Assembly: GCA_002391545.1 (NCBI GenBank)
Contig: DGFF01000034.1
Span: forward strand, 1 to 38,635
Length of the DNA: 38,635 bases
Origin: Candidatus Fermentithermobacillaceae bacterium UBA3907
GTDB lineage: Bacteria > Bacillota > Sulfobacillia > Fermentithermobacillales > Fermentithermobacillaceae
Direction of reading: 5' to 3'
Shown here piece after piece: positions 7,076 through 15,721 of the stretch (its first letter is position 1; each line of letters begins with the position of its first letter). Both the position numbers and the translations under genes were made by a program. The notes below the pieces were generated by a model. That model saw nothing but the letters and a program-made list of their open reading frames with translations, was not told where the DNA came from and did no database searches.

Positions 7076-8359
7076 TTAACTCCACAACCCAATATCTTTC
7101 CTGTAGTAAGCGCCTGTGAAACTGATCTTCCCTACAGCTTCGTATGCAATCTTCCGAGCACGTTCCATACTGTCCCCAAGTGCGGTAACAGCAAGAACTC
7201 TCCCGCCTGAAGTAACAATTCGACCTTCTGAATCTCTCTTGGTGCCCGCGTGAAATACCATCACATTTCCTGGCGAAACAGTTGCAGCCTCATTGAGCCC
7301 CTCTATGAGATAGCCTGTGTCGTATTTGCCAGGATATCCCATAGAAGCCATCACCACAGTAACTGCTGACTTATCTAGTGCCCGAACTTCGTTCTCAAAA
7401 AGGAAATCTAGCAGCCTACCTTGTGCGCACGCGTACAGCATGCCTGCAACATTTCCCGAAAGTCTAGGCAGAACGCACTGAGCTTCAGGATCACCAAATC
7501 TAACATTATACTCCAAAACCTTTGGGCCTTCTTCAGTAAGCATCAATCCGGCGTAGATAACTCCTCGATAATCAATGCCTTCTTCTTTCAAGCCTAAGTA
7601 AGTTCTATGCAAAATATCACTGCATATTCTCTCTTCTAATCGATCATCTGCAAAAGGCAAAGGAGAATAGGCCCCCATACCGCCAGTCATAGGACCTTTA
7701 TCTCCATCAAATACTCGTTTATGGTCTTTGGACATGGGAAGACACAGTATGCTGTTTCCGTCACAAACTGCCATAGCTGTGGCTTCAATACCTTGGAGGA
7801 ATTCCTCTATAACGATGCGCTTCCCTGCTTCTCCGTGCAGCTTGCCTGAAATGAGTCCCTGAATTACGCCCACCGCCTCATTAAAATCCTCGGTGATAGT
7901 TACACCTTTACCCCGGGCCAAACCGTCTGCCTTTATCACCCATGGTCCAGGCTTGGATTCTATATAATGGATAGCATCATCAGAAGACTCAAAAACATCA
8001 AAGTAGGGATGGGGAATATTGTGTCTCGCCATAAACTGCTTAGCTTCTGCTTTGCTCGCCTCCAAAGCGGCACCTTGTCCTACAGGGCCAAAAACTAATA
8101 TATCTCTATCCAGAAGATAATCTGCGATTCCCGCCGCAAGGGGATCTTCAGGCCCCACTACAACTAGATCTATTTCTTCTTTTTTGCAAAGTTCTGCAAT
8201 ACCAGCAAATTCTTGAGGATCTAAAGGTACGTTAGTTGCTAAATCCTCAGTTCCTGGGTTGCCAGGTGCTGCCCATATTTTATCTACCCCAGGGCTGTGG
8301 CTAATAGCCCACGTAAGAGCATGCTCCCTGCCGCCTGAACCAACAACTAAAACTTTCAC
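7076..8359 (-). CDS. purD: Phosphoribosylamine-glycine ligase
   Basis: PurD (GAR synthetase) joins phosphoribosylamine and glycine using ATP, the second step of de novo purine synthesis, in the cytoplasm. At 427 residues it has the usual length. It shows the N-terminal VVGSGGREHAL, the VVGPEDPLAAGIAD motif, and the ATP-grasp region with KADGLARGKGVTI and GGMGAYSPLPF. Near the C-terminus lies EYNVRFGDPEAQ with metal-binding residues. The start is GTG with GGGGGG seven bases upstream. It follows purH by 41 bases and runs into queT after nine bases, so it belongs to the purine operon. Nothing appears missing. Confidence 0.97.
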   Translation of the reverse strand: MKVLVVGSGGREHALTWAISHSPGVDKIWAAPGNPGTEDLATNVPLDPQEFAGIAELCKKEEIDLVVVGPEDPLAAGIADYLLDRDILVFGPVGQGAALEASKAEAKQFMARHNIPHPYFDVFESSDDAIHYIESKPGPWVIKADGLARGKGVTITEDFNEAVGVIQGLISGKLHGEAGKRIVIEEFLQGIEATAMAVCDGNSILCLPMSKDHKRVFDGDKGPMTGGMGAYSPLPFADDRLEERICSDILHRTYLGLKEEGIDYRGVIYAGLMLTEEGPKVLEYNVRFGDPEAQCVLPRLSGNVAGMLYACAQGRLLDFLFENEVRALDKSAVTVVMASMGYPGKYDTGYLIEGLNEAATVSPGNVMVFHAGTKRDSEGRIVTSGGRVLAVTALGDSMERARKIAYEAVGKISFTGAYYRKDIGLWS

Positions 8360-8400
8360 AAAAATACCCCCCTGATATCCTTAAGATGCGAGCAAAACTT

Positions 8401-9957
8401 TCAATGGAGAAAATGACGCGTTCCCGTCGTAACCATGGCAATCTGCAGCCTGTCAGCAGCATCTATAGACTCTTGATCCCTCAATGAACCTCCAGGATGA
8501 ACTATGGCTGTAATCCCAGCCTTACCTGCCTCTTCCACAGAATCCGGGAAAGGGAAGAAAGCATCTGATGCGAGTGAAGAACCTTGAGCTCGCTCACCTG
8601 CTCTCTCAATAGCTATCCTAACTGCGTCTACTCTATTAGGTTGCCCACCGCCAATACCTACCGTCTGGCCATTTTTGGCTAACACAATGGAATTGGACTT
8701 TACATACTTGCATACAGTCATGGCAAATTTGAGATCCTCCAACTCCTCGGAAGTAGGTTGCCTCTTAGAAACCACTTTCCAGTCTTCGTCTTGTGGAAGC
8801 CGCCTATCTTTTTCTTGCACCAGTATTCCACCCATGGCCGACTTCAAACTGTGATCTTGGTAATACACCTTTTCTCTGCCGAAGGTTTTGGGAGCCAGAA
8901 GAAGAACTCTGAGGTCTTTCTTGGTTTTGAGAATGTTGAGGGCTTCATCGGTAAAAGAAGGTGCTACCAAAACCTCCATAAAAACCTTTTTCATGGCCAA
9001 AGCGCATTCCTCGTCCACTTGACAATTAAAAGCTACTATACCGCCAAAAGCCGACACAGGATCACAATCAAGGGCTTTTGCGAAAGCGTCCTCGGCGCTG
9101 TTACCGATAGCCGCCCCACAAGGAGAAGCGTGCTTCACTATTACGCATCCTGGAGAATCCAAGTCCCAAACAGCGTTGAAAGCATTGTCCAAATCATTTA
9201 TGTTGTTGTAAGAAATCTGTTTCCCTTGAATCTGACACCCAACTAACGAAGGAATAATGCCTTCAAGCGCCGGCTCATAATAAGCTGCCTTTTGATGAGG
9301 ATTTTCCCCGTATCTCAACGAAATCTTTTTCTCATACCCAAGCCCCAACTCCTTTGGAAACTCAGATCTTAGCTCAGACCACACACGACCCAAGTAAGAC
9401 GCGATTGCCGCATCGTAACACGAGGTATGCAGAAACACTTCAAGAGCTAGCTTCTGCCTAAGCTCTTGGCTAACATGCCCGCTTAACTTAAGCTCGTCGA
9501 TCACTTCTCGATATCTTTCCGGTTTGCATATGACTGTAACCCATCTGTGATTCTTCGCTGCAGCCCGAATCAGACTGGGACCACCTATATCTATCTGCTC
9601 CACCATATCTTCCAATGTAGCATCTGGTTTTGAAGCTGCCTCGGCAAATGGATAGAGGTTACACACAACCATGTCGATGGCTTTTATGCCGTGTTCTTCA
9701 AGTTCCGACATATCCTCTTTTACGTCACGCCTGGCCAAAATGCCTCCGTGTATCCTTGGGTTAAGAGTCTTTACTCGGCCTCCTAAAATCTCTGGAAATC
9801 CTGTAACATCGCTCACTTCCGTAACTTGGATGCCGTGCTCCCTAAGAAATCGAGCTGTTCCCCCTGACGATATTATTTCCCAACCAAGGTCTAAGAGCGA
9901 AGCAGCAAAATCACAGATACCTGTTTTGTCCGCTACACTTATGATTGCGCGTTTCAA
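8401..9957 (-). CDS. purH: Bifunctional AICAR transformylase/IMP cyclohydrolase
   Basis: PurH carries out the last two steps to IMP: formylation of AICAR with 10-formyl-tetrahydrofolate, then ring closure. The 518-residue protein has both domains. The N-terminal cyclohydrolase domain (about 1-200) shows ADKTGICDFA, ISSGGTARFL, GFPEILGGRVKTLNPRIHGG and CNLYPF. The C-terminal transformylase domain shows RYGENPHQKAAYY and the catalytic Lys-His in IVKHASPCGAA, and ends TGTRHFLH. The usual bacterial KHxNPCG has Ser in place of Asn here, as in animal enzymes, so activity is expected. TTG is the start, with GGAGG eight bases upstream. It lies 13 bases after purN in the purine operon. Confidence 0.97.
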   Translation of the reverse strand: MKRAIISVADKTGICDFAASLLDLGWEIISSGGTARFLREHGIQVTEVSDVTGFPEILGGRVKTLNPRIHGGILARRDVKEDMSELEEHGIKAIDMVVCNLYPFAEAASKPDATLEDMVEQIDIGGPSLIRAAAKNHRWVTVICKPERYREVIDELKLSGHVSQELRQKLALEVFLHTSCYDAAIASYLGRVWSELRSEFPKELGLGYEKKISLRYGENPHQKAAYYEPALEGIIPSLVGCQIQGKQISYNNINDLDNAFNAVWDLDSPGCVIVKHASPCGAAIGNSAEDAFAKALDCDPVSAFGGIVAFNCQVDEECALAMKKVFMEVLVAPSFTDEALNILKTKKDLRVLLLAPKTFGREKVYYQDHSLKSAMGGILVQEKDRRLPQDEDWKVVSKRQPTSEELEDLKFAMTVCKYVKSNSIVLAKNGQTVGIGGGQPNRVDAVRIAIERAGERAQGSSLASDAFFPFPDSVEEAGKAGITAIVHPGGSLRDQESIDAADRLQIAMVTTGTRHFLH

Positions 9958-9970
9958 CGGGTACGCCTCC

Positions 9971-10624
9971 TTATTTTTCTCGATCCTGCGTAAGTATCCT
10001 CACTCTGCGTCCCTCAACGGTGAGCCGATTATCAGCTATCAAAGTTATAGCTTCAGGCAGGATCCTATGTTCAATTTCCAATATCCGATCAGACAAAGTT
10101 GCCACAGTATCGTCTTCCATAACTTTGCAAGAATCTTGCAAGATGATAGGTCCACCGTCTACACTTAAATCTACAAAAAACACAGTCGCGCCTGATACTT
10201 TCACCCCATATTCCAAAGCTTGCTTTTGTGCATTTAGTCCGGGAAACGCAGGCAAAAGAGCAGGATGTATGTTAATAACCTTCATAGGAAAAGCATCTAG
10301 TAACGTCTCGCCTACCAAGCGATCATAACCTGCAAGCACAACCAGATCTACCCCATAGGATTTAAGAATCTCAACTAGTTTTTTTTCGTACGGGCCCTTG
10401 CATTGAGGCCATTTACCAAAATCCTTAGGTTCTACGACTTTAGCCGGTACTCCCTTTGCATCTGCCCGCTCCAACGCTTTTACTCCAGGCCTATTGGATA
10501 TAACGACCTTGACTTCGGCCGGTATCTCCCCTTTTTCGCACCCGTCTAATATTGCCTGAAGATTCGTACCTCGACCCGAAACCAAAACACCCAGAGAAAT
10601 CTTCTCTTCTCCCTCATTCTTCAC
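9971..10624 (-). CDS. purN: Phosphoribosylglycinamide formyltransferase (folate-dependent)
   Basis: PurN transfers a formyl group from 10-formyl-tetrahydrofolate to GAR, the third purine step. The 217-residue protein has the family signature VLVSGRGTNLQAIL, VISNRPGVKAL, and the catalytic NIHPALLPAFPG (Asn and His of the active site). The catalytic Asp falls in SVDGGPIILQ. The residue before that loop, often His in GxxVHFV, is Phe here (GATVFFV). This is a substitution in a less critical position. The GTG start overlaps the end of purM by 11 bases, implying translational coupling. A folate-dependent enzyme here means GAR formylation needs no PurT, which is not seen in the window. Confidence 0.96.
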   Translation of the reverse strand: MKNEGEEKISLGVLVSGRGTNLQAILDGCEKGEIPAEVKVVISNRPGVKALERADAKGVPAKVVEPKDFGKWPQCKGPYEKKLVEILKSYGVDLVVLAGYDRLVGETLLDAFPMKVINIHPALLPAFPGLNAQKQALEYGVKVSGATVFFVDLSVDGGPIILQDSCKVMEDDTVATLSDRILEIEHRILPEAITLIADNRLTVEGRRVRILTQDREK

Positions 10625-11630
10625 TTATATCACCTACTACAAAGCATGGGACTCCCGATTCGCGACTAATTGCAGTAACCTTTTGGACATGTGCCGGGTC
10701 AACTACAACCACCATCCCTACACCCATATTAAACACTGTGTACATCTCATCTTCAGAAATGCCCCCGAGTTCCTGCAAGACCGAAAATACTGGGGGAATT
10801 TCCCAATCTTTGCTTAACCTCATTGTAAAACCAGGAGGAAGTATCCTAGGAATGTTTTTTATTAGTCCTCCTCCAGTCACGTGGGCAATGCCTTTGACTG
10901 GAACCGATTCTTTAATCTTCAAGATCAAAGGCGCATATATCCTGGTAGGCTCTAAAAGTTCTTCTCCTAAAGTGCGTCCAAACTCCATTACGTGTTTATC
11001 CACCTGCCACCTTACCTCTTCGAAAAACACTTTTCGAGCCAAACTATATCCGTTAGAATGCAGACCCGAAGAGGCAAGACCCAGAAGAACATCTCCTTCT
11101 TTTATGTCCTGGCCATCTATTATTTCCCGTTTATCCAATGCTCCTACGCAAAAACCTGCAAGATCATATTGGCCAGGTTCGTAAAGATCGGGCATCTGAG
11201 CAGTTTCCCCGCCCAACAAAACACATTGGGCGCGAACGCACCCTTCGACTACCCCTTGGACGATACTTACCACTAAGTCAGGCTCTAACTTTCCTCCAGC
11301 TATGTAATCCAAAAAGAAAATAGGCTGGGCTCCAGACGCTACTACGTCATCTACGTTCATCGCAACCAGGTCTATGCCTATCGTGTCATGCTTACCCATC
11401 ATTTGGGCTACAATTACTTTGGTCCCTACACCGTCGGCTCCGGCCGCCAAAACCAGATTTTCTGAACCGAATTGTTCCATAGAGTAAAGCCCTGAAAAAC
11501 TGCCTATACCAGATAGCACGGCATCGGTTTGGGCCCGTACAGCAATTTCTTTTATGCTCAAAACCCACTGGGATGCCGCGTCAATATTGACCCCCGCCTT
11601 GCTGTACTCGTCTGAGTTGCCAAACGCCAT
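10614..11630 (-). CDS. purM: Phosphoribosylformylglycinamidine cyclo-ligase (AIR synthetase)
   Basis: PurM closes the imidazole ring, turning FGAM into AIR with ATP, the fifth purine step. The 338-residue length is normal. Motifs include SKAGVNIDAA near the start and GIGSFSGLYSM. They continue with LAAGADGVGTKVIVAQ, which marks the ATP-binding dimer interface, and MNVDDVVASGAQPIFFLDYIA. ALLGGETAQMPDLY-type sequence appears as LLGGETAQMPDLYEPGQYDL, and HVTGGGLIKNIPRILP follows. The ATG has AGGAG upstream. It follows purF by 33 bases and overlaps purN by 11 bases. The FGAM synthetase genes purL, purQ and purS that feed it are absent from the window. Confidence 0.97.
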   Translation of the reverse strand: MAFGNSDEYSKAGVNIDAASQWVLSIKEIAVRAQTDAVLSGIGSFSGLYSMEQFGSENLVLAAGADGVGTKVIVAQMMGKHDTIGIDLVAMNVDDVVASGAQPIFFLDYIAGGKLEPDLVVSIVQGVVEGCVRAQCVLLGGETAQMPDLYEPGQYDLAGFCVGALDKREIIDGQDIKEGDVLLGLASSGLHSNGYSLARKVFFEEVRWQVDKHVMEFGRTLGEELLEPTRIYAPLILKIKESVPVKGIAHVTGGGLIKNIPRILPPGFTMRLSKDWEIPPVFSVLQELGGISEDEMYTVFNMGVGMVVVVDPAHVQKVTAISRESGVPCFVVGDISEE

Positions 11631-11663
11631 GTTAAATCAGCTCCTAGCTGTGCATAGTGTGAT

Positions 11664-13100
11664 TTACTCAATTCTCCCTGGCTTAACCATATCAACAACG
11701 GGAACCGGATATTGTCCCGTGAAACAGGCAGTGCACAAGGTTCCTACTTTTTCGCCCAGAATCTCTTCAAGATCTTTCACTTCCAGAAACCTTAAACTAT
11801 CTGCCCCAATTGCTTCTCTAATTTCTTCTTCGCTCCTATTAGAAGCTATAAGTTCGCCTTTGGAGGAAGTATCTATACCGTAATAACACGGGAACCTATA
11901 CGGCGGAGAAGTAATTCTAACATGCACTTCCTTAGCCCCCGCTGCCCGAAACAAATTAACAATATATTTGGATGTTGTACCTCTCACTATTGAATCGTCT
12001 ACCATTAACACCCGATTCCCCGCTATAACACGCTTCAGAGGATTGAGCTTGATTTTTACCCCTATTTCTCTCACAGATTGCCCTGGCGTTATAAAGGTGC
12101 GGCCTATATATCTGTTCTTCACAAGCCCCATTTCGTATGGAATATCCGCTTCTTCGGCGTAGCCTGTTGCCGCAGAAATCGACGAATCGGGAACGCCTGT
12201 AACTAAGTCCACTTCACACTCGTCTTTTTGAGCTAATCTTCTGCCTAGCGCCTTCCTGGCAGCGTGTACATTAACCCCGTATATGTCAGAATCAGGTCTA
12301 GCAAAATAGATGAACTCAAACACGCACAAAGACGGGTGAGCTCTACAAGCGTTCTTGCAGCTTGAAATGACCCTAGGATTTAAGGAGCACCTGCTATTTT
12401 TGCTATCAGGAGTTGGAATGAAGATTGTTTCTCCCGGATCTAGTTCTCGAATAAACTCTGCTCCTACTGCGTCTAGAGCACATGTTTCGGAACAAACAAT
12501 ATATGCACCGTCTAGCTCACCTAAGCACAGAGGCCTAAACCCATTAGGGTCCTTGGCTGCAATTACACCTTGAGGTGTCAAAATGCACAAAGAATAAGCC
12601 CCCATAATCATATGTGATATGCTAGTAAATGCCTTAAAAGGATCTGATTGTTCAGTCCTTGCCATAAGATGGGGTATAACCTCGCAGTCAGAAGTAGTCT
12701 GAAAAATAGACCCACTTCGTTCGAGGTCAGCGCGCAAAGTTCGGGCATTCACCAAGTTGCCGTTGTGAGCAAAAGCCATCTGCCCTTGCCACATTTTCAC
12801 CGTAATAGGTTGGGAATCTTCAATTCCACCTTCCCCAGTGATGGAATATCTGACGTGTCCCAAAGCTGCGTTTCCTACCGTCCCGAGTACGTCCTCTTTT
12901 GTAAATACTTCGGAGACCAATCCTGTACCCTTCACCGTATGGATTCGATTCCCTTGGGTAACTGATATACCTGCAGATTCTTGCCCCCGGTGTTGAAGAG
13001 CATACAGGCCGTAGTAACAAATGAGCGATGCGTCAGGATGACCTACTATGGCAAATACGCCACACTCTTCTGAATGCTTGCCTTCATTTAAATCTCCCAT
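11664..13100 (-). CDS. purF: Amidophosphoribosyltransferase (iron-sulfur type)
   Basis: PurF makes phosphoribosylamine from PRPP and glutamine, the first committed purine step. The 478-residue protein begins with a 12-residue propeptide before Cys13 (EECGVFAIVGH), the N-terminal nucleophile of the glutaminase after processing. The PRPP-binding loop is VLMVDDSIVRGTTSKYIV. Cysteines at LCVFEFIYFARPDS, FPCYYGIDT and LCTACFTG match the ligand positions of the 4Fe-4S cluster in the Bacillus enzyme, so this is the oxygen-sensitive type. The region SRCSLNPRVISSCKNACR is slightly longer than usual and adds cysteines. Its start overlaps the end of purE by 13 bases. Feedback control by purine nucleotides is known for the family. 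Confidence 0.97.
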   Translation of the reverse strand: MGDLNEGKHSEECGVFAIVGHPDASLICYYGLYALQHRGQESAGISVTQGNRIHTVKGTGLVSEVFTKEDVLGTVGNAALGHVRYSITGEGGIEDSQPITVKMWQGQMAFAHNGNLVNARTLRADLERSGSIFQTTSDCEVIPHLMARTEQSDPFKAFTSISHMIMGAYSLCILTPQGVIAAKDPNGFRPLCLGELDGAYIVCSETCALDAVGAEFIRELDPGETIFIPTPDSKNSRCSLNPRVISSCKNACRAHPSLCVFEFIYFARPDSDIYGVNVHAARKALGRRLAQKDECEVDLVTGVPDSSISAATGYAEEADIPYEMGLVKNRYIGRTFITPGQSVREIGVKIKLNPLKRVIAGNRVLMVDDSIVRGTTSKYIVNLFRAAGAKEVHVRITSPPYRFPCYYGIDTSSKGELIASNRSEEEIREAIGADSLRFLEVKDLEEILGEKVGTLCTACFTGQYPVPVVDMVKPGRIE

Positions 13101-13612
13101 ATGGGGTATCCTTCCTTCTTAACATCAAGCGCTTTTTTCAAAACGCCGTCTGCCATGTCCTTCTTATATTGAACCAGTCTTTCTCCCAAGACGTCATCAG
13201 TTAAAGCCAAAATCCTTACAGCTAAAAGCCCTGCATTTTTCGAGCCGTCGATTCCTACAGTAGCTACCGGAATCCCAGGAGGCATCTGGGCAATGGAAAG
13301 CAAAGCATCCACCCCGTTTAAAGGTCCTGCGCTCACTGGTATACCAATAACAGGGATATCTACCAGAGCTGCAAGCACGCCTGGAAGAGCAGCAGACAAA
13401 CCAGCTGCTGCAATGATCACCTCGATACTCCGAGATACAGCAGAACGGGCGTATTCTTCAAGCAAAGCGTGGGTTCTATGAGCCGAAATAATCGCCAGTT
13501 CATATCTCACTTCGAATTCATCTAGGATTTGAAAAAGATCTTTCACTTTGCCGATGTCGCTTACAGACCCTAGAACTACCCCGACCCGAATCTTATCTTC
13601 TTTGTTGCCCAT
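13088..13612 (-). CDS. purE: 5-(carboxyamino)imidazole ribonucleotide mutase / AIR carboxylase family
   Basis: PurE adds the carboxylate at the sixth purine step, forming CAIR. The 174-residue protein has the phosphate loop GSVSDIGKVKD, the active-site ISAHRTHALLEEYA (its His is conserved), VIGIPVSAGPLNGVDALLSI and QMPPGIPVATVGID. The loop that in typical class I enzymes reads AAHLPG is AALPG here (AAGLSAALPGVLAAL), so the second His is replaced by Ala. No purK lies next to it. The protein could therefore be a class I mutase variant or a direct CO2-using form; location within a pur operon favours PurE. It is preceded by the NCS2 permease and overlaps purF by 13 bases. Confidence 0.92.
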   Translation of the reverse strand: MGNKEDKIRVGVVLGSVSDIGKVKDLFQILDEFEVRYELAIISAHRTHALLEEYARSAVSRSIEVIIAAAGLSAALPGVLAALVDIPVIGIPVSAGPLNGVDALLSIAQMPPGIPVATVGIDGSKNAGLLAVRILALTDDVLGERLVQYKKDMADGVLKKALDVKKEGYPIWEI

Positions 13613-13665
13613 CAGAATACGCCCCTTATGTTTCTATTAATACTGATAATACTAAGCGCCCAAGC

Positions 13666-14955
13666 CTAAAACAGCCCTGGTATAAGGTGAAATACTGATA
13701 TCACTGCAAGTACATACACTACCCAGTGTACTTCCTTTGCTTTACCAGACAAAGCCTTTACAACTGCATAAGTTATGAAACCAGCCGAAATACCGTCAGA
13801 TATGGAGAAGGTAAATGGCATCATGGCTATAGTCATAAATGCAGGGAACGCCTCTGTGAAATCAGACCAATCAATATCTTTTACAGGAAGCATCATCAAA
13901 ACACCTACTATAATAAGTGCAGGCGCAGTGGCTTCAGTAGGGATCATACCGGCCAATGGAGCAAAAATCAGACTAGCCAAAAACAAAATGCCTACAACAA
14001 TTGCAGTTAGCCCAGTTCTACCACCTTCTGCAATACCTGCACTGGACTCAACATATGTAGTTACTGTGCTAGTTCCCAAAATTGCCCCAAGACAAGTACC
14101 TATTGCATCAACTGTCATCATTTGCTTTATTCGTGGTAGCTGCCCATTTTCGTCTAGCATATTAGCTCTTGATGCCGTACCCATAAGAGTACCTACCGTG
14201 TCGAAAACGTCTACAAACCAAAAACTAAATACAGTCATAAAACCCAAATCCAAAGCTCCCCTTATGTCCAATTTGCAGAATATAGGAGACAAAGATTGGG
14301 GTTTTCCAATTATGCTACCTTCGATGTGGGTTACGCCCATTGGGATTCCGATCACGGCAGTAATCAAAATTCCCAGTAAAATAGCACCTTTTACATTTCT
14401 GGCCATTAAAACGGCAGTGATCATGAGACCTATAAGTGCCAACAAGGGACCGCGCGCAGAAAAATCTCCCCTGGCCACTATGGTAGCTGCATCAGATTGG
14501 ATGATACCTGCATTTTTAACACCTATAAAAGCGATAAATAATCCGATGCCTACACCTACTGCCCGCTTGATGGTTTGGGGAATGGCAGCATCTATCACAT
14601 TGATTATGCCCGTAAGAGCTAATATAAGAAACACTACTCCCGATAGAAACACAACACCCAAAGCAGCTTGCCAACCTGCTTGTTCCGCTACTACGAAAGC
14701 AAAAAACGCGTTTAAGCCCATGCCGCTGGCCAAAGCATATGGGTAGTTAGCAATCAGTCCCGCCAAAATTGTGGTAACACCTGCAGATAAAGCGGTTGCT
14801 GTCATAACTGCCCCAAATGGCATTCCTGTGGTACTCAAAATATCTGGGTTCACAAAAATAATGTACGCCATGGTCATAAAAGTAGTAAGTCCAGCTATTA
14901 CTTCTGTTTTCACATCTGTACCGTTCTCTTTCAGTTTGAACATTCGTTCCAACAA
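13666..14955 (-). CDS. NCS2-family purine permease (guanine/hypoxanthine type)
   Basis: The 429-residue polytopic membrane protein belongs to the AzgA/PbuG branch of the NCS2 family. Family motifs are AGLTTFMTMAYIIFVNP and ALASGMGLNAFFAF near the N-terminus, and FWFVDVFDTVGTLMGTAS, TSTVTTYVESSAGIAEGGRTG and ATAPALIIVGVLMM further on. These carriers import guanine, hypoxanthine or adenine with a proton. The TTG start has GGAGGG seven bases upstream. It lies 29 bases after hpt and before purE, so imported hypoxanthine would meet the salvage enzyme encoded just upstream. The exact substrate cannot be read; context favours hypoxanthine or guanine. Confidence 0.94.
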   Translation of the reverse strand: MLERMFKLKENGTDVKTEVIAGLTTFMTMAYIIFVNPDILSTTGMPFGAVMTATALSAGVTTILAGLIANYPYALASGMGLNAFFAFVVAEQAGWQAALGVVFLSGVVFLILALTGIINVIDAAIPQTIKRAVGVGIGLFIAFIGVKNAGIIQSDAATIVARGDFSARGPLLALIGLMITAVLMARNVKGAILLGILITAVIGIPMGVTHIEGSIIGKPQSLSPIFCKLDIRGALDLGFMTVFSFWFVDVFDTVGTLMGTASRANMLDENGQLPRIKQMMTVDAIGTCLGAILGTSTVTTYVESSAGIAEGGRTGLTAIVVGILFLASLIFAPLAGMIPTEATAPALIIVGVLMMLPVKDIDWSDFTEAFPAFMTIAMMPFTFSISDGISAGFITYAVVKALSGKAKEVHWVVYVLAVISVFHLIPGLF

Positions 14956-14984
14956 TATTTCGCCCTCCTCTCAAAATCTGGAGT

Positions 14985-15512
14985 CTAAGGGTTTTTCAGG
15001 ACGCCAACATAAGGCAGTCCACGATACTTCTCCCCGTAGTCTAATCCGTAACCTACAACAAAAACGTTGGGAATTATGAAACCATAATAGTCCAAATTCA
15101 CCCTGGTTCTTCTGCGAGCCGGCTTATCCAATAAAGTGCATACTTTGAGACTTGCCGGTTGCCTAGTCTTGAGGGTATCCAAGAGGTATCTGAGGGTCAA
15201 ACCTGTATCCACAATGTCTTCTACCAAAAGCACATGTCTGCCTGAGACGCTATCTTCCAGATCTTTAGTAATCCTAACCTCACCTGAAGACTCAGTGGAA
15301 GCTCCATAACTAACCGTTCCCATAAAATCAACGGCAGCATCACATTCTAAACATCTCAATAAATCGGCCATAAACACGAAGCTTCCTTTTAAAACGCCTA
15401 CCATCAATAGATCCTTATCTGCGTAGTCCCGAGACACTTCGAGGGCCATTTCCTTCACCCTCTTGTGTATCTCATCCTCGCTTATTAAAACCTCTATATC
15501 ATCTCCTCCCAC
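14985..15512 (-). CDS. hpt: Hypoxanthine phosphoribosyltransferase
   Basis: Hpt converts hypoxanthine (and often guanine) plus PRPP into IMP or GMP. The 175-residue protein has the family features LLMVGVLKGSFVFMADLL, the flexible-loop MGTVSYGAST and the PRPP-binding motif LLVEDIVDTGLTL. It continues with KVCTLLDKPARRR and the C-terminal YCGF-like YYGFIIPNVFVVGYGLDY. The GTG start has AGGAGG seven bases upstream. It is the first gene of the purine operon, behind a promoter with a dyad over its -35 box. The space between promoter and start is only about 60 bases, too short for a purine riboswitch. Confidence 0.96.
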   Translation of the reverse strand: MGGDDIEVLISEDEIHKRVKEMALEVSRDYADKDLLMVGVLKGSFVFMADLLRCLECDAAVDFMGTVSYGASTESSGEVRITKDLEDSVSGRHVLLVEDIVDTGLTLRYLLDTLKTRQPASLKVCTLLDKPARRRTRVNLDYYGFIIPNVFVVGYGLDYGEKYRGLPYVGVLKNP

Positions 15513-15572
15513 AAGTTCACCTCCTTACAACCATTCTTGCATTCAATCTATCACCCTCATCCTTTGCGTGCA

Positions 15573-15602
15573 ATAACAATTAACCAACTATTGAATTGTC
15601 AA
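15573..15602 (-). promoter_or_regulatory. Promoter of the hpt-pur operon
   Basis: On the minus strand, TTGACA (15597-15602), a perfect -35 hexamer, is followed after 18 bases by TGTTAT (15573-15578), a four-of-six -10. The -10 is about 60 bases upstream of the hpt GTG. Confidence 0.6.
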
Positions 15603-15610
15603 ACAATTCA
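15592..15610. promoter_or_regulatory. Perfect dyad over the -35 box of the purine operon (candidate operator)
   Basis: TGAATTG TCAAA CAATTCA is a perfect inverted repeat with 7-base arms and a 5-base spacer. It covers the whole -35 hexamer of the hpt promoter, so a bound protein would block transcription. It does not look like the Bacillus PurR box (CGAA…TTCG). Confidence 0.55.
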
Positions 15611-15652
15611 TACTAAACGAATGTGGCATAGGGTCAACTCATGAAGAAGACG

Positions 15653-15680
15653 TTACAATTCATCCCAACTTCCGTATTAT
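15653..15680 (+). promoter_or_regulatory. Possible promoter of the PspC gene
   Basis: TTACAA (15653-15658) and TATTAT (15675-15680) are 16 bases apart, upstream of the PspC ATG at 15722. The -35 match is poor, the -10 fair. Confidence 0.35.
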
Positions 15681-15721
15681 TAAGGTAGGCAAATTCTCAG
15701 ATGAAATGAAGGTGCATCTAC

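Noticed and set aside
13775..14746. 323-codon plus-strand frame opposite the NCS2 permease
   Set aside because: Long only because the permease on the other strand avoids certain codons; low-complexity Pro/Thr/Ile/Lys composition and no ribosome binding site.
15513..15572. Purine riboswitch before hpt
   Set aside because: The leader is about 60 bases, too short for the aptamer plus an expression platform.
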